NCBI RefSeq assembly: GCF_000708885.1
Contig: NZ_JEOE01000011.1
Span: 48,417-112,416 of the forward strand
Direction of reading: 5' to 3'
DNA from: Cellulomonas sp. HZM
Lineage (GTDB): Bacteria > Actinomycetota > Actinomycetes > Actinomycetales > Cellulomonadaceae
Length of the DNA: 64,000 nt
Every line of letters begins with the position of its first letter. Position 1 is the stretch's first letter. The position numbers and the translations under genes were made by a program. The notes below the pieces were generated by a model. It did no database searches. It saw only the letters and a program-made list of their open reading frames with translations, and was not told the DNA's origin. This document shows, in pieces, positions 26,426 through 35,091 of this stretch.

Positions 26426-26585
26426 CGGTGTCTCCGTCCGTGCCGGCACCCGCGCGACGACGGGATCCGTGTCATCGTCGCCCGCTGCTCGCCGCGGCGC
26501 GCGGCGAGACGCGAGCCGCCGCACGCACAACCGCATGACGAAGGGCCCGTGCCCTGCATAGCTGCAGGTCACGGGCCCTCATCGG

Positions 26586-26658
<73 letters not shown>

Positions 26659-26727
26659 GCGGTTGAGAACGTTAGCAGCCTTGCGGCCCAGAACACCAAC
26701 CGAGAGGCCCCGGGTGACGAGAGTCAC

Positions 26728-27108
26728 TCACAGGTACAGCCCGGGCCCGTCCCCCGACCCGCGCGGGGCCGCCACGGCGTGCACGTCCTTCTCTCGCAGG
26801 AGCAGGTACGTCGCTCCCTCGAGCTCGACCTCGGCGCGCTCGTCGGGGTCGAACAGGACCCTGTCGCCGACCTCGACCTGCCGCACGTGCTGGCCGACCG
26901 CGACGACGTCCGCCCATGCGAGGCGCTTGCCCACCGCGGCGGTCGCGGGGATGACGATGCCCGCCGACGAGCGCCGCTCACCCGCCGCCGCGTCGAGGTG
27001 GACCAGCACGCGGTCGTTGAGCATGCGCACGGGCAGATCGGTGCGCAGCACAGGGCGACGCCCAGGCTCGGGGGCCACGGATCCGGAGGTCACGGGTTCG
27101 GAGGTCAC
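26728..27108 (-). CDS. GroES-like co-chaperonin family protein
   Basis: A 126-residue protein whose core (MLNDRVLVHLD, SSAGIVIPATA, ADVVAVGQHVRQVEVGDRVL, YLLLREKDVHAV) follows the GroES beta-barrel pattern, with a 35-residue N-terminal extension. It lacks the typical GroES mobile loop sequence and no groEL is adjacent, so it may be a divergent paralogue rather than the housekeeping co-chaperonin. The GTG at 27108 is chosen because TACGGT lies 7 nt upstream; otherwise the ATG of MLNDRV could be the start. Confidence 0.75.
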   Translation of the reverse strand: MTSEPVTSGSVAPEPGRRPVLRTDLPVRMLNDRVLVHLDAAAGERRSSAGIVIPATAAVGKRLAWADVVAVGQHVRQVEVGDRVLFDPDERAEVELEGATYLLLREKDVHAVAAPRGSGDGPGLYL

Positions 27109-27115
27109 GAGGTCG

Positions 27116-27121
27116 ACCGTA
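27116..27121 (-). promoter_or_regulatory. Leaderless -10 element of the GroES-like gene
   Basis: TACGGT on the minus strand, 7 nt before the GTG at 27108; supports the longer N-terminus. Confidence 0.5.
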
Positions 27122-27297
27122 CGCGCCGACGCACGTCCGCCGACCGCACGTCCCGCCGACCGCGCGTGCGGCGCGCCGAGCGCGCGTCGCGCGCCGTACG
27201 CGCTCGCGCCGCGGAGTGAGCGGTCGACGAGCGCCGGGCGGCCGGTGGCGGCGCGCTGAACGTAGGCTGGCGTCCCCGCACCACGAGGAGGAACCCC

Positions 27298-27768
27298 GTG
27301 CCCCGTCTCGCCGTCGGCGACCCCGCGCCCGACTTCACGCTCCCCACCGCCGACGGCGGGAGCGTGAGCCTCGCCGACCTGCGGGGTCGGCGCACCATCG
27401 TCTACTTCTACCCCGCGGCCGGCACGCCGGGCTGCACGAAGCAGGCGTGCGACTTCCGCGACTCGCTCTCGGCGCTGCAGGGAGCCGGGCTCGCTGTCGT
27501 CGGCATCTCGCCGGACCCCGTCGCCAAGCTCGCGAAGTTCGCGGCCGACGAGCACCTCACGTTCCCGCTCGCGTCCGACGAGAGCCGAACCACCCTCGAG
27601 GCGTTCGGCGCATGGGGCGAGAAGAAGCTCTACGGCAAGACGGTCACGGGCGTGATCCGCTCGACGGTCGTGCTCGCCGCGGACGGCACCGTCGAGCTCG
27701 CGCAGTACAACGTCAAGGCGACGGGTCACGTCGCCAAGCTGCGGCGCGACCTCGGCATCGACGGCTGA
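27298..27768 (+). CDS. bcp: Thioredoxin-dependent thiol peroxidase (Bcp/PrxQ)
   Basis: A 156-residue peroxiredoxin with APDFTLPTADG, PAAGTPGCTKQACDFRD (peroxidatic Cys46, resolving Cys51) and a family-typical tail. It reduces peroxides using electrons from thioredoxin; the trxA gene lies about 300 bp downstream on the other strand. PxxxTxxC is complete (TPGC). GAGGAGG precedes the GTG at 27298. Confidence 0.95.
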   Translation: MPRLAVGDPAPDFTLPTADGGSVSLADLRGRRTIVYFYPAAGTPGCTKQACDFRDSLSALQGAGLAVVGISPDPVAKLAKFAADEHLTFPLASDESRTTLEAFGAWGEKKLYGKTVTGVIRSTVVLAADGTVELAQYNVKATGHVAKLRRDLGIDG

Positions 27769-27876
27769 CCCGACTTCCGGCCGCGCCTTCCTCCAGTCGA
27801 GCCGACCTCCTGCGGGACCTGGTGCCGCGCGGCGTCGCGGCGTCGTGGGAGACTCGGGCTCGCGCGGCCACGTCGC

Positions 27877-27959
27877 GCGGGAGTGGTGAAACGGCAGCCA
27901 CGCCAGGTTTAGGTCCTGGTGCCCGCAAGGGCGTGCGGGTTCGACTCCCGTCTCCCGCA
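27877..27959 (+). tRNA. tRNA-Leu (anticodon TAG)
   Basis: An 83-nt class II tRNA: acceptor GCGGGAG/CTCCCGC, anticodon loop TTTAGGT giving TAG, and a long variable arm (TGCCCGCAAGGGCG). Confidence 0.95.
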
Positions 27960-28010
27960 CCGAGCAGCCCCCATGCCGGGTGACCAGCACCGCCCGACGG
28001 GCACCGTACG

Positions 28011-28056
28011 ACGACCAGAGGCGGCTCCCCCGCATGGGAGAGCCGCCTCTGGTCGT
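28011..28056. terminator. Bidirectional hairpin terminator
   Basis: A perfect 17-bp inverted repeat (28011-28027 with 28040-28056) with a 12-nt loop, between tRNA-Leu and the convergent thioredoxin gene. Confidence 0.8.
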
Positions 28057-28083
28057 GCAGGTGGATACCGCGTACGGGCCGTG

Positions 28084-28449
28084 TCAGCCGTTCGCCTGGG
28101 ACGCGATCTGCGCGCGCACCTCGTCCATGTCGAGCGCCTTGACGGCGTCGACGACCTGCTTGAGCGCGGGTGCGGGCAGCGCTCCCGCCTGGTTGAACAC
28201 GAGGATGCCGTCCCGGAACGCCATCAGCGTCGGGATCGAGAAGATCTGCAGCTCCTGCGCGAGCGCCTGCTCGGCCTCGGTGTCGACCTTCGCGTGGACG
28301 ATCTCCGGGTTCTCGTCCGACGAGGACTCGAAGACCGGGCCGAAGCGCTTGCACGGGCCGCACCACTCGGCCCAGAAGTCGATGAGGACGATCTCGTTGT
28401 CGTTGATCGTCGAGCCGATCGTGTCGGCGGTGAGCGTCGTGGTCGCCAT
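28084..28449 (-). CDS. trxA: Thioredoxin
   Basis: A 121-residue thioredoxin with active site WAEWCGPCK (Cys30, Cys33), the cis-Pro SIPTLM and a short C-terminal helix extension (DEVRAQIASQANG). It reduces disulfides of cytosolic proteins, probably including the Bcp peroxidase encoded nearby. GGAGG lies 4 nt before the ATG at 28449. The gene ends against a strong bidirectional terminator. Confidence 0.95.
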   Translation of the reverse strand: MATTTLTADTIGSTINDNEIVLIDFWAEWCGPCKRFGPVFESSSDENPEIVHAKVDTEAEQALAQELQIFSIPTLMAFRDGILVFNQAGALPAPALKQVVDAVKALDMDEVRAQIASQANG

Positions 28450-28700
28450 GGTTCCTCCGGTGGTCGGGTGTCCGGCCACCTCAGCGTCCGGACCCCGACG
28501 ACTATTCCCCAGGACGCCCGACCGCGCGCGTCCGCGGGAGCGCGTCGACGACGAGAGGTGCGCACGGCGGGCGAACGGGCCGAACCGACCCGTCGTCGTC
28601 GACCGGACCCGCGCCCGGCCGGCGACCCGACCTGCGACCCGAGCCGGTCGCCACGGTGCGGGTCGAGCACGGCCGGGCCCGCGTGAGGTAGAAACCTACG

Positions 28701-29252
28701 GTGACCGCTTCCGCCGAGTTCCCCGTGCCCGAGCCGCGTGACGGCTGGCTGACGTCCGAGCAGATCGCCGAGGTCCGGCGCGTGCTGCCGATCGTCTACG
28801 TGGACGCGGTGCCGGTGCGGGTCGACGACTCGGGCGACGTCGTCGCGGTCGGCCTCCTGCTGCGCGTCACGCGCGAGGGCGTGATGTCGCGAGCACTCGT
28901 CTCGGGCCGCGTCCTGTACCACGAGCGTGTGCGCGACGCGCTCGTGCGGCACATCGAGAAGGACCTGGGGCCGGTGGCGCTGCCGCAGATCCCGGCCTCG
29001 CCACAGCCGTTCACCGTCGCGGAGTACTTCCCCACCCCGGGCATCACCTCGTACCACGACCCCCGCCAGCACGCGATCTCCCTGGCGTACGTCGTCCCCG
29101 TCTCAGGTGACTGCCGCCCGCAGCAGGACGCCATCGACCTGTCGTGGCTGACACCCGAGGAGGCGTGCGCGGAGCAGGTCCAGCTCGAGATGAACGGCGG
29201 CCAGGGGGTCCTGCTGCGCCAGGCGATGGCGCACGTGGGCCGCCTGCCCTGA
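28701..29252 (+). CDS. NUDIX-hydrolase-like protein (DUF4916 type)
   Basis: A 183-residue protein with GWLTSEQIAEVRRVLPIVYVD at the N-terminus and ITSYHDPRQHAISLAYVVPV in the middle, typical of actinobacterial DUF4916 proteins related to NUDIX hydrolases. The full Nudix box GX5EX7REUXEEXGU is not present (LVRHIEKDLGPVALP stands there), so hydrolase activity is uncertain. Start GTG 28701 follows TAGAAA by 6 nt, a weak leaderless promoter; no ribosome-binding site is seen. Confidence 0.75.
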   Translation: MTASAEFPVPEPRDGWLTSEQIAEVRRVLPIVYVDAVPVRVDDSGDVVAVGLLLRVTREGVMSRALVSGRVLYHERVRDALVRHIEKDLGPVALPQIPASPQPFTVAEYFPTPGITSYHDPRQHAISLAYVVPVSGDCRPQQDAIDLSWLTPEEACAEQVQLEMNGGQGVLLRQAMAHVGRLP

Positions 29253-29261
29253 CGCGCGCGC

Positions 29262-29297
29262 CCTGATCCCGTGCGAGAGCTCGCGCCGGGGATCAGG
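29262..29297. terminator. Bidirectional hairpin terminator
   Basis: CCTGATCCC (29262-29270) pairs GGGATCAGG (29289-29297). It separates the convergent NUDIX-like and ABC-F genes and includes the ABC-F stop codon. Confidence 0.6.
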
Positions 29298-30981
29298 TCC
29301 CGAGCTCGAGCACCGGCCAGTCCGCGAGGTCGGCGCGCATGCGCCGGTCGTGGGTCGCGACGACGACGGCCGACGACGTCGCTCGCAGCGCGGCCGTGAG
29401 CTCGTCGACCAGCCCGACCGACAGGTGGTTCGTCGGCTCGTCGAGGACGAGCACGTGCGGCGCCGCGAGCAGTGCGCACGCGAGGTCGAACCTGCGCCGC
29501 TGGCCCACGGAAAGCTCGCGCAGCGGGCGGTCCAGGTCCGCCTCCGTCAGGAGTCCGAGCGCCGCGACGGGCACCAGCTGGTCGGGGTCCAGCGCACCCT
29601 CCTCGAGCAGCCGCAGCGCGTGGCGCGCGTACGCGTCGAACGCCGTGACCGCACCGTCCGCGACGTGCTCCGCAGGACCCTCCTGCGCGAGGACACCGAG
29701 CCGTACGCCTGCCGCGACGGTGCGCGCACCCCGACTGGTCTCGACCGTGCCGGCCAGCACGCGCAGGAGGGTGGACTTGCCCGAGCCGTTGGGGCCGACG
29801 ACGAGCAGCCGGCCGCACGGCTCGATGCCGATCCGACGCCCTGGAAGGTCGAGCCGGCCGTCCACGCGGGGCGCTCGTACCTCGAGCAGCGAGCCGGAGT
29901 GAGCGGCCGCACGGTCGGCGTCGGGATCGAGCGGGCGGTCGGGGCTCGCGCCCGTCGACGCCCGGCGCGGGAGGGACGGCAGGTCGGGGAACGCGAGGGC
30001 GAGCGGCGGCACGGGGACCTCGACGGCGGTCGCCTCGAGCTGCTGGACCAGGCGGTCGGCCGCCTTGACGTGCTGGCGCGCGCGGGTCCCGCGGCGGTGC
30101 CGCTGGGAGCCCTTCGGCGGACGCCACTCGTCGGACAGGCCCTCGTACGACGAGTCGAGCCGCTGCGCCAGGACGAGAGCGCGCTTGCGCTCGGCGCGGT
30201 AGCGCGCGCGCCAGCGTCGCAGCATCTGGTCCTTGGCGAACCGGTAGTCGGCGTACCGCGTCGCGCCGTACAGCGCGGGGCGACCGTCCATCGAGGGGTC
30301 GAGGTCGAGGATCGCCGTCATGACGTCGTCGAGCAGCCGCCTGTCGTGCGTGACGATGACGACCGCCCCGGACCATCGCTGCAGCTCGGCCGTGAGGTGG
30401 TCGATTCCGGTCGCGTCGAGATGGTTGGTCGGCTCGTCGAGCAGCAGGACGTCTGCGCGTTCGGCGATCCGGCACGCGAGACGTACGCGGTAGCGCTCGC
30501 CCACCGACAGCTGCGAGAGCCGGCGCACGGGGTCGCGTGGTGCGCCGAACCTCGTCAGGGCCTCGTCGACGCGCCGGTCGACGTCCCACGCCTCGAGCTG
30601 TTCGTAGCGGGCCATCGCCTCGGCGTAGGCCGCGAGGTCTCCGCGCTCGTGATCGAACGTGGCGACGACCTGCTCGAGGTCCGCAGCGGCGGATCGGACG
30701 GCGGCGGCCGTCGCCACGGCGAGGGACCCGACCGTGTCGTCGTCGCCGACGTCGAGCTCCTGCTCGACCACCGCGAGCGAACCCGAACGCGTCACGGAAC
30801 CGGCCGTGGGTACGAGCCCGCCCGCGAGCAGGCGCAGCAGCGTCGTCTTGCCGGCACCGTTCTCGCCGACGAGCCCGAGGCGCTCACCCGCGGAGACGGT
30901 CAGGTCGAGCCCGTCGAGGACGGCACGGCCCGGATAGCCGAACGTCAGCCCGCGGGCGACGAGCTGGATCGGCTCAGCCAC
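29293..30981 (-). CDS. ABC-F ATPase, antibiotic-resistance or translation-factor type
   Basis: A 562-residue protein with two ABC domains and no membrane segments: GENGAGKTTLL and GPNGSGKSTLL, signatures LSVGERYRV and LSVGQRRRF, LLLDEPTNHLD and LVLDEPTNHLS. The signature LSVGxR instead of LSGGER and the Arg-rich linker (QRHRRGTRARQHVKAA) place it nearer to the macrolide-resistance ABC-F group (TlrC/CarA-like) than to EttA. Whether it gives resistance is unknown. The GTG at 30981 overlaps the rdgB stop by 8 bp, so it is co-translated with housekeeping genes. Confidence 0.85.
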   Translation of the reverse strand: MAEPIQLVARGLTFGYPGRAVLDGLDLTVSAGERLGLVGENGAGKTTLLRLLAGGLVPTAGSVTRSGSLAVVEQELDVGDDDTVGSLAVATAAAVRSAAADLEQVVATFDHERGDLAAYAEAMARYEQLEAWDVDRRVDEALTRFGAPRDPVRRLSQLSVGERYRVRLACRIAERADVLLLDEPTNHLDATGIDHLTAELQRWSGAVVIVTHDRRLLDDVMTAILDLDPSMDGRPALYGATRYADYRFAKDQMLRRWRARYRAERKRALVLAQRLDSSYEGLSDEWRPPKGSQRHRRGTRARQHVKAADRLVQQLEATAVEVPVPPLALAFPDLPSLPRRASTGASPDRPLDPDADRAAAHSGSLLEVRAPRVDGRLDLPGRRIGIEPCGRLLVVGPNGSGKSTLLRVLAGTVETSRGARTVAAGVRLGVLAQEGPAEHVADGAVTAFDAYARHALRLLEEGALDPDQLVPVAALGLLTEADLDRPLRELSVGQRRRFDLACALLAAPHVLVLDEPTNHLSVGLVDELTAALRATSSAVVVATHDRRMRADLADWPVLELGT

Positions 30982-31591
30982 CGCGCAGGACGTCGGCGAT
31001 CACCGGGGCGAGGGCGCGGAACGCCTGCCCCCGGTGGCTGATCGCGTTCTTCTCGTCGGGCGTCAGCTCCGCGCACGTGCGACGCTCGCCGAGCGGCTGC
31101 AGCGCCGGGTCGTACCCGAAGCCGCCCGTGCCGCGCGGCTCGAGCGTGAGCGTGCCGACCAGCTCGCCCCGCTCGACGTGCTCGCGGCCGTCCGGCGTGA
31201 CGATCGCTGCAGCGCACACGAACCGAGCACCGCGGTGCTCGGGCGCGATGTCCGCGAGCTGCGCGAGCAGCAGCGCGAGGTTCGCGGCGTCGTCACCGTG
31301 GCTTCCGGACCAGCGGGCCGAGAAGATGCCCGGCGCCCCGCCCAGGACGTCGACCGCCAGGCCGGAGTCGTCCGCGACCGCGGGCAGGCCGGTGTGCGCG
31401 GCGAGCGCGCGTGCCTTGATGAGCGCGTTCGCCTCGAACGTCAGCCCGTCCTCGACCGGCTCGGGTCCCCCGACCTCACGCGAGCCGACCACCGTCGACA
31501 GGTCGAGGTCCGGCAGCACCGGCGCGAGGATCGCGCGCAGCTCGCCCACCTTGTGCGCGTTGTGCGTCGCGAGGACGAGGCGCGCGCTCAC
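30974..31591 (-). CDS. rdgB: XTP/dITP pyrophosphatase (HAM1/RdgB)
   Basis: A 205-residue enzyme with [18 protein letters not shown] (nucleotide-binding start), [20 protein letters not shown] and GFGYDP, ending with the [10 protein letters not shown] motif. It hydrolyses non-canonical purine nucleoside triphosphates so that they are not built into DNA. GTGA overlap with rph (31588-31591) and 8-bp overlap with the ABC-F gene show it is in one operon; rph-rdgB order matches mycobacteria. Confidence 0.95.
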   Translation of the reverse strand: MSARLVLATHNAHKVGELRAILAPVLPDLDLSTVVGSREVGGPEPVEDGLTFEANALIKARALAAHTGLPAVADDSGLAVDVLGGAPGIFSARWSGSHGDDAANLALLLAQLADIAPEHRGARFVCAAAIVTPDGREHVERGELVGTLTLEPRGTGGFGYDPALQPLGERRTCAELTPDEKNAISHRGQAFRALAPVIADVLRGG

Positions 31592-32379
31592 GCCGATGCA
31601 CCTGCGGCCGTCGTGACCGACGAGCGCGAGGCCGAACCGTCCGAGGGCGGCGCGGCCAGCGCCGCGGCCTGCAGCCGGGACAGCGTCGACGTTCCCGCGA
31701 GCGCGAGGTCGAGCAGCGCGTCGAGCTCGGCGCGGTCGAACGGCGCGTGCTCGGCCGTGCCCTGCACCTCGACGAACGTTCCCGAGCCGGTGACGACGAC
31801 GTTCATGTCCGTGTGCGCGCGGACGTCCTCGGCGTACGGCAGGTCGAGCACGGGCACGCCGTCGACGATGCCGACGCTCACGGCCGAGACCGAGTCGCGC
31901 AGCACCTGGCGTCCCGGCTTGACGAGCCGCTGCTCGGTGGCCCACGCGACCGCGTCCGCGAGCGCGACGTACGCCCCCGTGATCGACGCCGTGCGCGTCC
32001 CGCCGTCCGCCTGCAGCACGTCGCAGTCGAGCACGATCGTGTTCTCCCCCAGCGCCGCGACGTCGATGACCGCGCGCAGCGAGCGCCCGACGAGACGCGA
32101 GATCTCGTGCGTGCGGCCACCCACCTTGCCGCGCACCGACTCACGGTCGGAGCGCGAGTCGGTGGCGCGCGGGAGCATCGAGTACTCGGCCGTCACCCAG
32201 CCCTCGCCCGAGCCCTTGCGCCAGCGCGGCACGCCCTCGGTGAACGAGGCGACGCACAGCACCTTGGTGCCGCCGAACTCGACGAGGACGCTGCCCTCGC
32301 CGGCGGACAGGAACCGGCGGGTGATGGTCACGGGGCGCAGCTCGTCGGGGGCGCGGCCGTCCGCGCGTGCGATCGTCAT
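31588..32379 (-). CDS. rph: Ribonuclease PH
   Basis: A 263-residue phosphorolytic 3'-5' exoribonuclease: [36 protein letters not shown], the [20 protein letters not shown] core and [10 protein letters not shown] (catalytic Asp). It trims tRNA precursor 3' ends. The last 20 residues are a Ser/Ala tail beyond the usual end. The ATG at 32379 is preceded by TAGGCT 7 nt upstream, giving a leaderless start inside the longer gene cluster. Confidence 0.95.
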   Translation of the reverse strand: MTIARADGRAPDELRPVTITRRFLSAGEGSVLVEFGGTKVLCVASFTEGVPRWRKGSGEGWVTAEYSMLPRATDSRSDRESVRGKVGGRTHEISRLVGRSLRAVIDVAALGENTIVLDCDVLQADGGTRTASITGAYVALADAVAWATEQRLVKPGRQVLRDSVSAVSVGIVDGVPVLDLPYAEDVRAHTDMNVVVTGSGTFVEVQGTAEHAPFDRAELDALLDLALAGTSTLSRLQAAALAAPPSDGSASRSSVTTAAGASA

Positions 32380-32386
32380 GCCGACG

Positions 32387-32392
32387 AGCCTA
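32387..32392 (-). promoter_or_regulatory. Leaderless -10 element of rph
   Basis: TAGGCT on the minus strand, 7 nt before the ATG at 32379. Confidence 0.55.
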
Positions 32393-32456
32393 ACGGCGCG
32401 CACCGACACGCCCCGACGAGCGGCCGGAGCCCGGCCAGAGCGGGGTCAGCCCCCGG

Positions 32457-33239
32457 TCAGAGCAGGTGCACGCCCCCGGGGACGGCCAGCGCCACCGGTC
32501 CCGCGTACTCCTCGCGCGCCTCCGCCAGCACCACCCGCGGGTCGTTCCACGCAGGCAGGTGCGTGAGGAGCAGCGCGCGGGACCCGCCGCGCGCGGCCGC
32601 CTCGCCGGCGCGGCGCCCGGTGAGGTGCACGCCGCGGATCTCGTCGTCGCGGCCCTGCACGTACGCCGCCTCGCACAGGAAGAGGTCGGCGTCGGCGATC
32701 TCGTCGACGCCCGCGCACTCGTCGGTGTCACCGCTGAACCCCAGGGTCACGGTGCGCGCCGGGTCGTCCTCGGCCGGGCCGGACACCCGGATGCCGTACG
32801 CGGTCACGGGGTGATGGACGGGCACCGGGGTCAGGGTGAGCGGCCCGACGCGCACGGGCGCCGCGGGGTCCCACTCGTGCACGTCGTACTGCTCGAGCAC
32901 GTGCGACGACTCCGCACCGGCGAGGCTCAGCAGTCGCTCGGGCGTGCCCGCGGGACCGTGCAGAGGTATCGGCGCCGACCGGCCGTCGGGGTGGTAGCGC
33001 AGCAGCACGTAGAGCACGACCGTGTCGGCCACGTGGTCCGCGTGCAGGTGCGACAGCGCGATCGCGTCGAGCGTGCGCGGGTCGATCACGCGCTGCAGCG
33101 GTCCGAGCGCGCCGTTGCCGAGGTCGAGCAGCACGCTCCAGGTGCGGCCCCGCTCGTCGTCGGCCTGCACGAGGTACGACGACGCGGCCGAGTCAGGCGA
33201 CGGGAACGACCCGGCGCAGCCGATGACGGTGAGCCTCAT
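32457..33239 (-). CDS. Metallo-beta-lactamase-fold hydrolase, Rv1339-like
   Basis: A 260-residue MBL-fold protein with [10 protein letters not shown] (HxHxDH metal site), GFSGDTDEC and LLLTHLP. Its place between murI and rph is the same as Rv1339 of Mycobacterium tuberculosis, reported as an atypical class II-like cyclic nucleotide phosphodiesterase. I infer that it hydrolyses cAMP or a related nucleotide; a tRNA-processing (RNase Z-like) role is the alternative. The ATG overlaps the murI stop by 4 bp. Confidence 0.85.
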   Translation of the reverse strand: MRLTVIGCAGSFPSPDSAASSYLVQADDERGRTWSVLLDLGNGALGPLQRVIDPRTLDAIALSHLHADHVADTVVLYVLLRYHPDGRSAPIPLHGPAGTPERLLSLAGAESSHVLEQYDVHEWDPAAPVRVGPLTLTPVPVHHPVTAYGIRVSGPAEDDPARTVTLGFSGDTDECAGVDEIADADLFLCEAAYVQGRDDEIRGVHLTGRRAGEAAARGGSRALLLTHLPAWNDPRVVLAEAREEYAGPVALAVPGGVHLL

Positions 33240-34051
33240 CGCAGCGCCTGCGCGGGCTCGACGACGTCGACCTCGGGCCCGAGGAACCGGCGCGCGAGGG
33301 TCTGGAACGAGACGGGGTCCCCCGTCGCCAGGAAGCGGTGCGTGGCAGGTACTCCTGAGGCCGGACGCTCGAGGTCGTGCGCGACGAGCGTGCGGTACAC
33401 GTCCTTCGCGGTCTCCTCGGCGCTCGACACGAGCGTCACCTCGTCGCCCATCACGTAGGAGATCGCGCCGGTGAGCAGCGGGTAGTGCGTGCAACCGAGC
33501 ACGAGCGTGTCCACGCCGGCATCCCGGACCGGGTCGAGGTACTCGTGCGCGACCGCGAGCACCTCGGGCCCCGAGGTGATCCCCGCCTCGACGAGCTCGA
33601 CGAACCTCGGGCACGCCCGGGTGGTGAGCGTGACGCCCGGGGCCACCGCGAACGCGTCGTCGTACGAGCGCGACTCGACCGTGCCCTTCGTCGCGATCAC
33701 GCCGATGCGTCCCGACCGCGTCGCCGCGACCGCCCTGCGGGCCGCGGGCAGGATCACCTCGACCACCGGGATCCCGCGGCGCAGCGTGTACCGCTCGCGT
33801 GCGTCGCGCAGCATCGCCGACGACGCCGTGTTGCACGCGATGACCAGGAGCTTCACCCCCGCGTCGACGAGGTCGTCCATGACCTCCAGCGCGTGTGCGC
33901 GCACGGCGGCGAGCGGCTTGGGGCCGTACGGCGTGTTGAGGGTGTCGCCGATGTACAGCGTCGACTCGTGCGGGAGCTGGTCGAGGATCGACCTCGCGAC
34001 CGTCAGACCCCCGACGCCGGAGTCGAAGATCCCGATGGGGGCGTCGTGCAC
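33236..34051 (-). CDS. murI: Glutamate racemase
   Basis: A 271-residue racemase with [14 protein letters not shown] (Asp, first Ser loop), [12 protein letters not shown] and LGCTHYPLL, containing the two catalytic Cys. It makes D-glutamate for peptidoglycan. GTG at 34051 follows TAGGCT by 7 nt. Downstream the Rv1339-like gene overlaps by ATGA. The -10 element overlaps the stop of the DUF2017 gene. Confidence 0.95.
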   Translation of the reverse strand: MHDAPIGIFDSGVGGLTVARSILDQLPHESTLYIGDTLNTPYGPKPLAAVRAHALEVMDDLVDAGVKLLVIACNTASSAMLRDARERYTLRRGIPVVEVILPAARRAVAATRSGRIGVIATKGTVESRSYDDAFAVAPGVTLTTRACPRFVELVEAGITSGPEVLAVAHEYLDPVRDAGVDTLVLGCTHYPLLTGAISYVMGDEVTLVSSAEETAKDVYRTLVAHDLERPASGVPATHRFLATGDPVSFQTLARRFLGPEVDVVEPAQALR

Positions 34052-34058
34052 GCGGCCG

Positions 34059-34064
34059 AGCCTA
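34059..34064 (-). promoter_or_regulatory. Leaderless -10 element of murI
   Basis: TAGGCT on the minus strand, 7 nt before the GTG at 34051. Confidence 0.5.
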
Positions 34065-34718
34065 GCCTGCGGCCGGGTCGGACGACCGCCCGGACGGGCC
34101 GCCGCGACGTGTGACGTCCGCCGCGGCCCGCGCGTCCTCGAGCATCAGGCCGACGAGCGACTCCTGCAGCCAGCCCAGCAGTGCGAAGCACGCCGCGAGC
34201 CAGTGGCGGTTCTCGTCGCCCCCGACGGCCATCAACGCCTCGAGGTGCTCGACGTCCTCGTCCGTCCGGATCCCGAGCCTGTCGGCCAGGACGAGCCGCA
34301 CGTCGGTGAGCGCCGCGGCGACGGCCGGCGCGTCCGCCGACGGCACCTCGACCCAGCCCTGCGCGTCGGCGTCCTCCAGGGCCGTGCGCAGGCGGCGCAG
34401 GCCGGCGGTCTTCGACTCACGCAGGCTGGTCTGCGTGAGCCGTCGGAACTCGACGGCGATCTCCTCGTCGTCCATGCTCGCCGGCGGCAGGAGCCGGCCG
34501 ACGGCCGGGTCGACCGGGACCGCCACCGGCGCCTCGAGCTCCTGCTCGAGACGCGCGAGCGGGTGCTCGTCGGTGGGGGGCGCAGCCGCCGGGTCCGTCC
34601 GGTCCGAGAGCTCGAGCAGCTCCGCCGTGTGCTCGACCAGCACCGCGACGTTCTCGCGCACCGGACGCCTCAGCCGGACGCGATAGCCGCCGTGCCTCGC
34701 TCGCAGGAAGCCCCTCAC
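34062..34718 (-). CDS. DUF2017 family protein (AosR-like locus)
   Basis: A 218-residue protein, [20 protein letters not shown] at the start, then helical ([34 protein letters not shown]). It matches the DUF2017 proteins that follow clpS in actinobacteria; the mycobacterial member (Rv1332) has been linked to oxidative-stress control of cysteine synthesis. Here the cysteine genes are absent and murI follows directly. GTG start at 34718, one base after the clpS stop, so the two are co-expressed. Confidence 0.85.
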   Translation of the reverse strand: MRGFLRARHGGYRVRLRRPVRENVAVLVEHTAELLELSDRTDPAAAPPTDEHPLARLEQELEAPVAVPVDPAVGRLLPPASMDDEEIAVEFRRLTQTSLRESKTAGLRRLRTALEDADAQGWVEVPSADAPAVAAALTDVRLVLADRLGIRTDEDVEHLEALMAVGGDENRHWLAACFALLGWLQESLVGLMLEDARAAADVTRRGGPSGRSSDPAAG

Positions 34719-34719
34719 G

Positions 34720-35010
34720 TCACTGCCCGCTGCGCTGCAGGGTCGCCCACAGCCCGAACCCGTGCATGGCCTGCACGTCCACCTCCATCGACTCCAGCGA
34801 CCCCCGCGACACCACGGCGCGCCCCACCTGGTGCACCTGCATCATGAGCTGGTGCGCACGCTGCGGCGGGTGCCCGAAGTAGGTCTCGAAGACGTAGGTC
34901 ACGTACGTCATGAGGTTCACCGGGTCGTTCCAGACGATCGTCACCCACGGGTCGTCGACGGCCACGGCCTCGTCGGCCGCCGCCTCGCGTTCCTGCACCG
35001 GCGTCGTCAC
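34720..35010 (-). CDS. clpS: ATP-dependent Clp protease adaptor ClpS
   Basis: A 96-residue adaptor with the family core [35 protein letters not shown] and the Ala/Glu-rich flexible N-terminus. It delivers N-end-rule substrates to ClpAP/ClpCP. The N-degron pocket residues (N-D/M in NDPVN) are in place. The GTG at 35010 has a TACAGT -10 6 nt upstream and lies back-to-back with the pncB promoter, as in mycobacteria. Confidence 0.95.
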   Translation of the reverse strand: MTTPVQEREAAADEAVAVDDPWVTIVWNDPVNLMTYVTYVFETYFGHPPQRAHQLMMQVHQVGRAVVSRGSLESMEVDVQAMHGFGLWATLQRSGQ

Positions 35011-35016
35011 CCGACA

Positions 35017-35022
35017 ACTGTA
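35017..35022 (-). promoter_or_regulatory. Leaderless -10 element of clpS
   Basis: TACAGT on the minus strand, 6 nt before the GTG at 35010. Confidence 0.55.
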
Positions 35023-35078
35023 GGCAGAGCCACCGACAGGTCACCCCCGACCCCCGGGCCTGCCACGTGCTCCGACAG

Positions 35079-35084
35079 TAGGTT
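35079..35084 (+). promoter_or_regulatory. Leaderless -10 element of pncB
   Basis: TAGGTT ending 7 nt before the ATG at 35092. Confidence 0.55.
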
Positions 35085-35091
35085 GGGCCAC

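Noticed and set aside
26728..28035. Extension of the GroES-like gene to about 435 codons
   Set aside because: It would run antisense to the Bcp gene and tRNA-Leu; the leaderless start at 27108 fits better.
29350..31041. Plus-strand open frame of about 560 codons rich in Arg, Glu and Val
   Set aside because: Antisense to the ABC-F gene; it has no motif of its own and no ribosome-binding site.
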